Shown piece after piece: positions 1 through 6,776 of a stretch of DNA of 64,000 nucleotides (position 1 is the first letter of the stretch; each line of letters opens with the position of its first letter). This stretch comes from Desulfarculaceae bacterium. GTDB lineage: Bacteria > Desulfobacterota > Desulfarculia > Desulfarculales > Desulfarculaceae. The stretch is taken from positions 1 to 64,000 of the forward strand of contig JAIPEN010000012.1 of the NCBI GenBank assembly GCA_021737145.1. The letters run 5' to 3'. Made by a program: the position numbers and the translations under genes. The notes under the pieces were generated by a model that had not been told where the DNA came from, ran no database searches, and was given only the letters and a program-made list of their open reading frames with translations.

Positions 1-55
1 TGGCGAATTTATGCTGGAAGCTGATCAACGAAGAAACCTTGTATTGCTTGGCCAT
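1..55 (-). CDS. N-terminus of a truncated CDS, possibly an IS1595-type transposase
   Basis: An ATG at 55-53 on the minus strand opens a frame that runs off the left edge (18 codons visible, beginning MAKQYKVSSLISFQHKFA). A good Shine-Dalgarno GGAGGT lies at 66-61, five bases before the ATG, so the start is convincing. The phrase around LISFQHKF resembles the beginning of IS1595/ISXO2-type transposases, which start this way ahead of a zinc ribbon. That identification is inference from very few residues. It sits beside an AT-rich orphan gene, consistent with a mobile or recently acquired segment. Confidence 0.4.
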   Translation of the reverse strand, partial: MAKQYKVSSLISFQHKFA

Positions 56-87
56 GGCTAACCTCCAGAAAGACCCTATGCTATCCA

Positions 88-552
88 CTAGTATAGCATA
101 GCTTTCTTTCGGTTGTCATGTGCCATGCGGATAGGCTCACCAATTAATATGTTGTTACTTGTAATGATACCGTCAGCCTGACAATATTCAGACATGCTTA
201 ACATATATAATGCGCAAGCTGATATCTCGTTATTATTAACGTAATTTTTCCTAAACATTTCCTGATGTTCTTGGTGGTCGAGTGGCTCCCAATCAGCAGG
301 AGTAGTACTCAACCAGGGAATCTTTAATTCATTAAAATCAATCCCATAGTATTCCATCGAAATAACAGGTGCTAGCAGCTCTATATCAATGGAATTTTCA
401 ATATCTGCTAATCGTGCAAAAAAATTTATTAACAATAAAACTTTTTCTTCGCCTAATGAATCCAAGCTTACAGGATCGAATACAAATCTGAAATGCCTGG
501 TCGGTGATGCTGCGACGATGTCACCAGAATCTATTTTTCTATATGGAGACAT
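88..552 (-). CDS. hypothetical protein in AT-rich DNA
   Basis: A 154-residue soluble protein with no family I recognise. I start it at ATG 552 (MSPYRKIDSG), because an AGG Shine-Dalgarno lies about eight bases upstream; a GTG three codons earlier (561) is too close to it. The protein is acidic, has no signal peptide or membrane segment, and contains a phrase ADGIITSNN near the C-terminus that faintly recalls PIN-type nucleases, though not enough for a call. Base composition is clearly AT-richer than the rest of the window, suggesting acquisition, and it lies next to a possible transposase start. Confidence 0.6.
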   Translation of the reverse strand: MSPYRKIDSGDIVAASPTRHFRFVFDPVSLDSLGEEKVLLLINFFARLADIENSIDIELLAPVISMEYYGIDFNELKIPWLSTTPADWEPLDHQEHQEMFRKNYVNNNEISACALYMLSMSEYCQADGIITSNNILIGEPIRMAHDNRKKAMLY

Positions 553-563
553 CACATACACCT

Positions 564-597
564 AAATAAAAGGGCCGGCCCCGTTAGAGGCCGGCCC
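564..597 (-). terminator. rho-independent terminator after the NuoF-like gene
   Basis: Perfect 9-bp inverted repeat, GGGCCGGCC at 572-580 and GGCCGGCCC at 589-597, with an 8-base loop. On the minus strand it is followed by a T-rich run (complement of 564-571). It ends the 3039-621 minus-strand unit and separates it from the AT-rich segment. Confidence 0.85.
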
Positions 598-620
598 GGG
601 GTTGCTTTAGAGCCTCGCAG

Positions 621-2495
621 CTAGTAGATCGCGTCGAACTTGCAGTTCTCGATGCAGGTCTTGCACTTGATGCACTTGTCCAGGTCGATGGAGGCGGGCT
701 CCTTCTTCTTCCAGGAGATGGCGTCCACCGGGCAGTTCTTGAAGCACAGGCCGCACATCTTGCACGCGTCTAGGTCCACCTTGAACTCCAACAGGGCCAC
801 GCAGGAGCGGGCGGGACACTTCTTGTCGAATACGTGGGCCTCGTACTCGTCGCGGAAGTAGCGCAGGGTGCTCAGCACCGGGTTGGGACCGGTCTGCCCC
901 AGGCCGCAGAGCGACGCCTCCTGGATGGTGGCCGAAAGCTCCTCCAGAGTCTCGATGTCCCCGGCCTCGCCCTCGCCCGCGCAGATCTTCTCCAGGATCT
1001 GCAACATGCGGCGGGTGCCCTCCCGGCAGGGGGTGCACTTGCCGCAGGATTCCTCCTGCACGAAGTCCATGAAGAAGCGGGCCATGTCCACCATGCAGGT
1101 GCTGTCGTCCATGACGATCATGCCGCCCGAGCCCATGATGGCCCCGGCCTCCACGATGGCCGCGTACTCGCAGGGGGTGTCGATCTTGTCCTGGGGGATG
1201 CAGCCGCCCGAGGGGCCGCCCAGCTGCACCGCCTTGAACTTGCGGTGCTTCTTGGGGATGCCTCCGCCGATGTCGTAGACGATGGTCCTGAGCGGGGTGC
1301 CCATGGGCACCTCCACCAGGCCGATGTTGTTCACGTGCCCGGTGAGGGCGAAAACCTTGGTGCCCTTGGAATCCTCGGTGCCGATGGACGCGTACCAGTC
1401 GCCGCCCTTGCCGATGATCTGGGGGATGTTGGCCCAGGTCTCCACGTTGTTGAGGATGGTGGGGCGGTTCCACAGGCCGGCCACCGCCGGGAAGGGCGGC
1501 CGGGGCCGGGGCATGCCCCGCTTGCCCTCGATGGAGCGCATCAGGGCGGTCTCTTCGCCGCAGACAAAGGCGCCGGCTCCCTGGTAGATGTTCAGCTCGA
1601 AGCTGAAGCCGGTGTCCATGATGTTTTCGCCCACCAGGCCGTAGTCCTTGGCCTGGTCGATGGCCAGCTGCAAACGGTTGACCGCCAGGGGATACTCGGC
1701 CCGGCAGTAGACGTAGCCCTGGTTGGCGCCGATGGCCTTGGCCGCGATGACCATGCCCTCCACCACCGAGTGGGGGTCGGCCTCCAGGATGGAGCGGTCC
1801 ATGAACGCGCCGGGGTCGCCCTCGTCCGCGTTGCACAGCACAAACTTGTCCTCGCCGGGGCTCTTCTGGCAAAACTCCCACTTCAGGCCGGTGGGGAAGC
1901 CGGCCCCGCCGCGTCCGCGCAGGCCCGATTTCTTCACCTCGGCCACGATGTCCTCGGGGCTCATCTCCTTGAGCGCCTTGGCCATGGCCTTGTAGCCGTC
2001 GCGGCCGATGTACTCGTCGATGCTCTCGGCGTCCAGCAGACTGCGGTTTTTGAGCGCGATGAGCTCTTGCAGGGCGAAGAAGGGGATCTCCTTCATGTGG
2101 GGGATGAACTTCTTGGTGGAGGGGTCCTTGTAGAACAGGCGCTCCACCGGCTCGCCGTTTTTGCAGTGGCTCTCCACCAGCTCGGGGATGTCCTTTTCCT
2201 CCAGGTTCACGTAGAAGATGCCTTCGGGATAGGTGACCATCACCGGCCCCAGGGCGCAGAAGCCGTTGCACCCGGTCTCCACCACGGCCACCTCGCCGGA
2301 GAGCCCCTGCTTGTCTATCTCGGCCTTTAGGGCCTCGTAGACCGCGATGCTGCCCGCGGCCTGACAACCGGTGCCCCCGCAAATGAGCAGGTGCATGCGG
2401 TGGGCGCCCGCGCCGGTCTGGCCCTGGCGCAGGGCTTGTTCCTGTTCCACCTTCTGCTGAATCTGGCTGAGTTCGCTCACCGAAATCTTGGACAT
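621..2495 (-). CDS. NuoF/HndC-type NAD(P)H-oxidising flavoprotein subunit
   Basis: A 624-residue FMN and iron-sulfur subunit of the NuoF / HydB / HndC family, which passes electrons between NAD(P)(H) and iron-sulfur chains in soluble complexes. Domains in order: an N-terminal thioredoxin-like [2Fe-2S] domain (Cys39, 44, 76, 80); the FMN/NADH Rossmann-like domain with RGRGGAGFPTGLKW near residue 195; an SLBB region; the NuoF [4Fe-4S] motif CGKCTPCREG; and two C-terminal ferredoxin clusters (CKMCGLCFKNCP and CIKCKTCIENCK). This fused layout is typical of soluble hydrogenase, formate dehydrogenase or bifurcating complexes rather than complex I. The start ATG has GGGAGG seven bases upstream. It lies 37 bp after its NuoE-like partner and ends at a strong terminator. 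No catalytic NuoG/HndD subunit is adjacent, so the partner enzyme is unknown. Confidence 0.93.
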   Translation of the reverse strand: MSKISVSELSQIQQKVEQEQALRQGQTGAGAHRMHLLICGGTGCQAAGSIAVYEALKAEIDKQGLSGEVAVVETGCNGFCALGPVMVTYPEGIFYVNLEEKDIPELVESHCKNGEPVERLFYKDPSTKKFIPHMKEIPFFALQELIALKNRSLLDAESIDEYIGRDGYKAMAKALKEMSPEDIVAEVKKSGLRGRGGAGFPTGLKWEFCQKSPGEDKFVLCNADEGDPGAFMDRSILEADPHSVVEGMVIAAKAIGANQGYVYCRAEYPLAVNRLQLAIDQAKDYGLVGENIMDTGFSFELNIYQGAGAFVCGEETALMRSIEGKRGMPRPRPPFPAVAGLWNRPTILNNVETWANIPQIIGKGGDWYASIGTEDSKGTKVFALTGHVNNIGLVEVPMGTPLRTIVYDIGGGIPKKHRKFKAVQLGGPSGGCIPQDKIDTPCEYAAIVEAGAIMGSGGMIVMDDSTCMVDMARFFMDFVQEESCGKCTPCREGTRRMLQILEKICAGEGEAGDIETLEELSATIQEASLCGLGQTGPNPVLSTLRYFRDEYEAHVFDKKCPARSCVALLEFKVDLDACKMCGLCFKNCPVDAISWKKKEPASIDLDKCIKCKTCIENCKFDAIY

Positions 2496-2532
2496 CTATA
2501 GCCTCCCGGGCCCGGGGCGCGTGGGCGCCGCG

Positions 2533-3039
2533 CTAGTCGTACTGCTCCACCAGATCCACCACCGCGTCGGCCATGACCTTGCGGTGGGTGTCTTGGTTCA
2601 CCACCACCACCGGAGCCACTCCGCAGGCTCCCAGGCAGCGCACCTGCTCCAGGGTGAAGCGCCGGTCCTCGGTGGTGCTGTCCACCGGGGTGTTCAAGTG
2701 GCGCTCCAGGCGGTCGAGCGCCTCCTTGCCGCCGCGCACGTAGCAGGCGGTGCCCATGCACACCCGAATGACGTGGCGTCCCCGGGGCTCCATGGAAAAG
2801 AAGCTGTAAAAGGTGGTGACCCCGTAGACCTCGTGTCCCGGCACCCCCAAGGCCTTGGCGATGTGCTCTTGCACCGGAACCGGCAGATAGCCCACCACTT
2901 CCTGGCATTGTTGCAACACCGGAATCAATGCCCCGGGCTTGCCGCGATAGGCAGCGCAAATCTCGTCGATGCGCTCGAGCATCTCCGGGGTTACGTCTTC
3001 GGGCATCTCGTTCTGGGTAAGTTCATAGGCCAGGCTCAT
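2533..3039 (-). CDS. NuoE/HndA-type [2Fe-2S] thioredoxin-like subunit
   Basis: A 168-residue protein with an N-terminal helical bundle and a C-terminal thioredoxin-like [2Fe-2S] fold. The four ligands are Cys94, Cys99 (in CMGTACYVRG), Cys135 and Cys139 (in CLGACGVAPVV). Family length is about 155-170, so it is complete. It normally forms a heterodimer with NuoF/HndC, encoded immediately downstream. The ATG is preceded by AAGGAG at six-base spacing. It is the first gene of the two-gene unit. The 110-bp gap from cobS upstream holds no gene. Confidence 0.93.
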   Translation of the reverse strand: MSLAYELTQNEMPEDVTPEMLERIDEICAAYRGKPGALIPVLQQCQEVVGYLPVPVQEHIAKALGVPGHEVYGVTTFYSFFSMEPRGRHVIRVCMGTACYVRGGKEALDRLERHLNTPVDSTTEDRRFTLEQVRCLGACGVAPVVVVNQDTHRKVMADAVVDLVEQYD

Positions 3040-3149
3040 GGGCCACTCCTTGTAGGCTGGCGCGGATAAGGGGGGAAGTAAAGGAGGCTTCTGCGGGCCT
3101 TACTCCCAGCAGTTTGAATAGCATAGGCCCGGCGGGAGGGCAAGATTTT

Positions 3150-3887
3150 TCAACCTATTGAGGCCAGGACTATCAGTGAAACCAATTCGCCGCATTCGAT
3201 GGCCGCGCCCAGGGTGTCGCCGGTCACCCCCCCGATGCGGCGGCGGAACCACAGGCCCAAAACCAGGCCCAGGGCCAGCACGCCCAGGGCGGCCCAGGCC
3301 CCGGCCGCGCCCAGGGCCAGGATGGCGATGATAAGGGCGCTGGCCCCGCCGGCCAGGCCGGGCCAGAGCTCCCCTCCCTGGGCGACCGCCGCCCCCAGGC
3401 CCACCCCGGGCCGGGCCGCTGGCAACAGGCTGGACAGCACCGCCTCCAGGCCCCGCCCCAGGGCCGGCGCGGCCATCAGGCCGCCCCACAGGGCCGCACC
3501 GCCCAAGGAGGCCAGGGCTCCGAATTTCACCAGCATAACCGCCGCGATGGCCGCCACCCCGAAGCTGCCCAGGCGGGTGTCCTTCATGATCTCCAGGGCC
3601 CGCTCCCGGCTGGTGGTGTGCACCAGGGCGTCGGCCGTGTCGGCCACCCCGTCGTAGTGCAAAAAGCGGGTCAGCGCCCCCCACAGCAAAACCAGCACCC
3701 CGGCCAGGACCAGCGGGGGCAGCCAGAGGCCCAGCAGCCAGGCCGCCAAAGCCAAAACCAGGCCCAACAGGCCGCCCACCACCCCGTGCCAGGCCCGGGA
3801 GCGGGCCAGGTCGCCGGGACCGGCCCGCAGGCCGGAGTTCACCGTGGCCACGGTGAGAAACTGTAGGGCCAGGATGAAGCTGGTCAC
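3150..3887 (-). CDS. cobS: adenosylcobinamide-GDP ribazoletransferase (cobalamin synthase)
   Basis: A 245-residue integral membrane enzyme that joins adenosylcobinamide-GDP to alpha-ribazole, the last step of the nucleotide-loop assembly of cobalamin. Family marks are LHYDGVADTADAL (metal-binding Asp cluster, about residues 76-88), MKDTRLGSFG, GGVTGDTLGA near the C-terminus, and six or so hydrophobic segments. The only start is GTG at 3887, because an in-frame TAA lies two codons upstream. That GTG has no ribosome binding site of its own: a MITE-like element (3894-4153) separates it from the GAGGAG at the end of cobT that would otherwise serve it. Translation of cobS may therefore be reduced or depend on the element. 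Confidence 0.93.
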   Translation of the reverse strand: MTSFILALQFLTVATVNSGLRAGPGDLARSRAWHGVVGGLLGLVLALAAWLLGLWLPPLVLAGVLVLLWGALTRFLHYDGVADTADALVHTTSRERALEIMKDTRLGSFGVAAIAAVMLVKFGALASLGGAALWGGLMAAPALGRGLEAVLSSLLPAARPGVGLGAAVAQGGELWPGLAGGASALIIAILALGAAGAWAALGVLALGLVLGLWFRRRIGGVTGDTLGAAIECGELVSLIVLASIG

Positions 3888-3891
3888 GACT

Positions 3892-4155
3892 TAGCCCGCA
3901 AATTTCATAAAGGCCGCGCGTCCGGCTGCGCCAGCCACCGGCATACCGTGTTGCTGGCTGCGCTCGGGCCTCGACGTAGCGCTGAAGGCTACGCCTGCGG
4001 CCCTCGCTTGCCAGACGCCTTGTCTGCCAGCGGCTGGCTGTGCCGGTGCTGGACACGAACAGCGCAATGACCACGTGAGTCTTTTTTTCACAACAGCTCC
4101 ATGAATACTGTTTCGTTGTTCAGTGCCGCCCAGCCCTCATGAAATATGCGGGCTA
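3892..4155. mobile_element. MITE-like element inserted at a TA between cobT and cobS
   Basis: A 260-bp element (3894-4153) bounded by 15-bp terminal inverted repeats, GCCCGCAAATTTCAT at 3894-3908 and ATGAAATATGCGGGC at 4139-4153, which match at 14 of 15 positions. It is flanked on both sides by TA (3892-3893 and 4154-4155), the target duplication typical of Tc1/mariner/IS630 relatives. It holds no transposase. Removing the element with one TA rebuilds a clean junction: cobT would end GAG GAG TAA, and GAGGAG would lie six bases before the cobS GTG. The element thus changes the cobT stop from TAA to TAG and separates cobS from its ribosome binding site. A 66-codon frame inside is not considered a gene. 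Confidence 0.8.
3922..4046. repeat. long imperfect palindrome inside the MITE-like element
   Basis: Nested inverted repeats form one extended hairpin of about 125 bases. The outer arms are 3922-3943 and 4025-4046 (17 of 22 positions pair). CTGGC at 3954-3958 pairs with GCCAG at 4010-4014, then GGGCC 3966-3970 with GGCCC 3999-4003, and the tip is CGTAGC 3975-3980 with GCTACG 3988-3993. In the cobT-cobS transcript this would fold into a strong structure upstream of the cobS start. Confidence 0.75.
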
Positions 4156-5211
4156 CTCCTCGCGGCCGCTCACGCCGGCCGAGGCGAAGGTGGCCATCTC
4201 GTTGTAGATGTACACCGCCGCCCTGAGCACGTTCAGGGCCAGGGCCGCGCCGCTGCCCTCGCCCAGCCTCAGATCCAGGTCCAGGATGGGCCGGAGCCCC
4301 AAAGCCTCCAGCTGGGCCCGGTGGCCGATCTCCACCGAGCAGTGCCCGGCCAGGAGATAGCCGGTCACCTCGGGGCACAGCTTGGCCGCCACCAGGGCCC
4401 CGCAGGTGGAGATGAAGCCGTCCAAAAGAACCGGCTTGCCCTGGGCCGCGGCCTCCAAGACAAACCCGCAGATGGCCGCGATCTCCAGACCGCCCAGGGC
4501 GGCCAGGGCCCGCAGCGGATCGCCCGGATCGGGCCGGTGCAGGGCGATGGCCTTTTCGATGATGGCCACCTTTTGGGCCAGGCCCTCGTCGTCCAGGCCG
4601 GCCCCCCGGCCGGTCACCTCGGCCACCGGCCGCGCACAGAGCAGCGCGGTCAGGGCCGCGCAGGAGGTGGTGTTGCCGATGCCCATGTCGCCGGGAATCA
4701 GGAGCTGGGCCCCCTCGCCTATCAGTTTTTCCGCCACCCCGGCCCCCACCGCGATGGCCTGCTCGGCCTGCTCCAGGCTCATGGCCGGGGCCTGGGCCAG
4801 GTTGGCCGTGCCCCGGGCCACCTTGGCCGAAATCAGCCCGGGCAGCTCCTCGAAGTCGTAGTCCACCCCCACGTCCACCACCCGCACCTCGGCCCAGGCC
4901 TGGCGGGCCAGCACGTTGATGCCCGCCCCGCCGTTCAAAAAGTTGAGCACCATCTGGGGGGTCACCTCGGCCGGATAGGGGCTCACCCCGGACTGGGTCA
5001 CCCCGTGGTCGGCCGCGAACACCGCCACATAGGCCAAAGGCTGCTCCAGCTCGGCGCTGCCGTAGATCTCGGCCAAACGGCGGGCCAGCTCTTCCAGGCG
5101 GCCCAGGGAGCCGCGCGGCTTGGTCAGATCGTCCAGATGCTCCTGGGCCCGGGGCCCCGCGCTGGGGTCCAGAGGCTTTATGCGCTTAATGATCTCCCGC
5201 ACTGATGACAA
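4153..5211 (-). CDS. cobT: nicotinate-nucleotide-dimethylbenzimidazole phosphoribosyltransferase
   Basis: A 352-residue enzyme that makes alpha-ribazole phosphate from nicotinate mononucleotide and dimethylbenzimidazole for the lower ligand of cobalamin. Family marks are LTKPRGSLGRLEELA at the N-terminus, FAADHGVTQSGVSPYP, GDMGIGNTTS, and the C-terminal HCSVEIGH and LRLGEGSGAALA segments with the catalytic glutamate. The frame is open further upstream, but that part overlaps cobU. The likely start is TTG 5211, seven bases after a GGAG and 17 bases past the cobU stop; GTG 5202 is an alternative. The stop TAG lies in the terminal repeat of the inserted element. Confidence 0.93.
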   Translation of the reverse strand: MSSVREIIKRIKPLDPSAGPRAQEHLDDLTKPRGSLGRLEELARRLAEIYGSAELEQPLAYVAVFAADHGVTQSGVSPYPAEVTPQMVLNFLNGGAGINVLARQAWAEVRVVDVGVDYDFEELPGLISAKVARGTANLAQAPAMSLEQAEQAIAVGAGVAEKLIGEGAQLLIPGDMGIGNTTSCAALTALLCARPVAEVTGRGAGLDDEGLAQKVAIIEKAIALHRPDPGDPLRALAALGGLEIAAICGFVLEAAAQGKPVLLDGFISTCGALVAAKLCPEVTGYLLAGHCSVEIGHRAQLEALGLRPILDLDLRLGEGSGAALALNVLRAAVYIYNEMATFASAGVSGREE

Positions 5212-5228
5212 GGTATTCTCCAAAAGGC

Positions 5229-5777
5229 TTATAGGTTGGGCAGGCGGCCCTTGAGGGCCAAAGGCAGCCCGGCGGTCACCAGGACCACGCTGCCGCAGGC
5301 AGAGGCCAGGCGCTGGTTCAGCCCGCCGGCCAGATCGCGCCAGCGCCGGGCCAGGGCGTTTTCGGGCACGATGCCCAGGCCCACCTCGTTTGCCACCAGG
5401 ATCACCCGGGCCTCCAGGCTGGGCAGCAGCGTGGCCAGGGCCTCGCCCCGCGCGGCCACCTGCTCGTCGCCGAGGTTGGCCCCTAGCACCAGGTTGCTCA
5501 GCCACAGGGTCAGGCAGTCCACCAACAGCACTGCGTCCGGCCCGTCGGCCTGCTTTAGGGCCTCTTCCAGGGCCAGGGGCTCCTCCAGCGTGGTCCAGGC
5601 CGCGCCGCGCTGGGCCTGGTGGCGGGCGATGCGCTCGTGCATCTCCGCGTCCCCGGCCTGGGCCGTGGCCAGGTAAACCAGGCGCCCGCCCCAATGCTCG
5701 GCCAGCCGCTGGGCCAAAGAGCTCTTGCCGCTCTTGGCTCCGCCCAGGATGAGCACCTTGTCGGCCAGGCTGGTCAT
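5229..5777 (-). CDS. cobU: adenosylcobinamide kinase / guanylyltransferase
   Basis: A 182-residue bifunctional enzyme that phosphorylates adenosylcobinamide and transfers GMP to it, supplying the CobS substrate. It has Walker A GGAKSGKSSLAQ at residues 12-23, the guanylylation-region histidine in ERIARHQAQR, DCLTLWLSNL, and NEVGLGIVPE followed by RRWRDLAGGLNQ. The length is normal. Its ATG overlaps the lolA stop (ATGA), so the two are translationally coupled, and cobT follows after 17 bp. With cobT and cobS it completes nucleotide-loop assembly. No corrin-ring genes and no cobalamin riboswitch are visible nearby. Confidence 0.95.
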   Translation of the reverse strand: MTSLADKVLILGGAKSGKSSLAQRLAEHWGGRLVYLATAQAGDAEMHERIARHQAQRGAAWTTLEEPLALEEALKQADGPDAVLLVDCLTLWLSNLVLGANLGDEQVAARGEALATLLPSLEARVILVANEVGLGIVPENALARRWRDLAGGLNQRLASACGSVVLVTAGLPLALKGRLPNL

Positions 5778-6505
5778 TTTCGGCTTCTCCCGGGGTTCAG
5801 GGGCAAATGGTTGGCCACCTGATAGTCCACCGGCGGCTCATAGGCAAAGTCGCTCTTCGGCGGGCTCACATTCACCTGAACCTGATCCAGGTTGTACAGG
5901 GTCACGTCGCCCACCAGGTTGAAGATGGCGAACCCCCGGAGCAGCAAATCCTCGGGCTGGAACCACAGCACCAGTTCCTTGAGATCGGCCCGGGTCACCT
6001 TGGGGGTCAACGACACCACCAGGCTGCCGGCCGGGATGCCGGCGGTGCGCTGCGGGGTGGCCAGGCTCACCTTGAAGTCCTGGTCCAGCCGGGCCAGACC
6101 GCCCAGGGCGTCCAGCAAGGAGGTCAGCCCCCCGGTGAACTGGTTCAGGGGATAGAGGTCGGCCCGCTGGCGCGCCGGGCGCACCCACCAGGCCATGCCC
6201 TCGCCCACGATGATCAGCTCCTGGCGCGGGGTCTCCTGCTCCAGGCGCAGCTTCAGGGGCCGGGCCCAGACCAGGCGCCCGGAGCCCTGCACATCGCGGC
6301 CGCCCTGGGCCCCCAGGGACACGAAGCGGCTGGAGCGGGTGTAGGACGCGGCCAGGCTGTCGATGCCCTGATAGCGCTTTTGGATGCGCGCGGCCAGCTC
6401 GGCGGTCTCATCGGCCCGCACGGGCGGCGCGGCGGCTGTGATGAAAACAGCCAGAAGAATAAAAAGAAACAAGAAAAAAGAGGTTTTGCGATAAGGACTG
6501 ATCAC
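5774..6505 (-). CDS. lolA: outer-membrane lipoprotein carrier protein LolA
   Basis: A periplasmic chaperone (243 residues) that carries lipoproteins from the LolCDE transporter to the outer membrane. A Sec signal peptide with a Phe/Leu-rich core (FFLFLFILLAVFITAAA) is followed by a mature start near ADETAELAARI. The LolA fold is supported by the segments IDSLAASYTR, GRLVWARPLKLRLEQ and VSLTPK. I choose GTG 6505, with GGGAG five bases upstream and overlapping the stop of the preceding small gene (GTGA). TTG 6517 also opens the frame but is poorly spaced. The ftsK-lolA neighbourhood is classical; here a small helix-turn-helix gene lies between them. Confidence 0.9.
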   Translation of the reverse strand: MISPYRKTSFFLFLFILLAVFITAAAPPVRADETAELAARIQKRYQGIDSLAASYTRSSRFVSLGAQGGRDVQGSGRLVWARPLKLRLEQETPRQELIIVGEGMAWWVRPARQRADLYPLNQFTGGLTSLLDALGGLARLDQDFKVSLATPQRTAGIPAGSLVVSLTPKVTRADLKELVLWFQPEDLLLRGFAIFNLVGDVTLYNLDQVQVNVSPPKSDFAYEPPVDYQVANHLPLNPGRSRK

Positions 6506-6747
6506 ATCAGCTCCCAAACTCCCCTGGGCGACATATCGGCCGGCTTCATGACGCCACGGTCCCTGAGGTATTTAGCGGCCCACCTGATGTCATACTGCCA
6601 GGTATAAAAAAGGCCCTTTGGCGACTCTCGTAAATCGTGTTCGTGATGTTTCCAAACATGCTTGCATATGGGCACGATCTTGGCGCTGCCTCCGAGCGCC
6701 CGTAGCGCCTCGAGCAACCAGCCGGCCAGTTATTCCTTACTGGCCAT
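6502..6747 (-). pseudogene. small winged-helix (Mrr_N-like) protein interrupted at codon 6
   Basis: The frame from ATG 6747 reads MASKE, then TAA (6732-6730), then continues in the same frame as LAGWLLEALRALGG... to a stop at 6502. The rest resembles the Mrr N-terminal-like winged-helix fold (LEALRALGGSA..., FYTWQYDIRWA, LRDRGVMKPA, SPRGVWEL). A single base change (for example CAA or GAA to TAA) explains the stop. Reinitiation at TTG 6717 would still give a 71-residue protein holding most of the domain, and its stop overlaps the lolA GTG. A G-rich Shine-Dalgarno precedes ATG 6747. Product type is inferred from sequence likeness only. Confidence 0.65.
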
Positions 6748-6776
6748 TCTTCCCCCCTGTCTTGTTTTCCGAAAAC

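Noticed and set aside
607..2382. Very long open frames overlapping the NuoF-like gene on both strands (for example 834-2330 plus, 607-2382 minus).
   Set aside because: They are shadows of a G+C-rich gene: arginine/glycine- or histidine-rich nonsense with no domain, while the 621-2495 frame has all NuoF motifs.
3891..4091. A 66-codon frame starting MKKRLTWSLRCSC between cobT and cobS.
   Set aside because: It lies wholly inside the inverted-repeat element, reads through the palindrome and has no ribosome binding site.
5212..5694. Upstream extension of the cobT frame by about 160 codons.
   Set aside because: It overlaps cobU in another frame and is Arg/Gly/Pro-rich; CobT of normal length starts near 5211.
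6505..6776. Cobalamin riboswitch ahead of the lolA-cobU-cobT-cobS genes.
   Set aside because: No B12-box-like sequence was seen here or in the cobU-cobT-cobS gaps; the space is filled by the small winged-helix gene.
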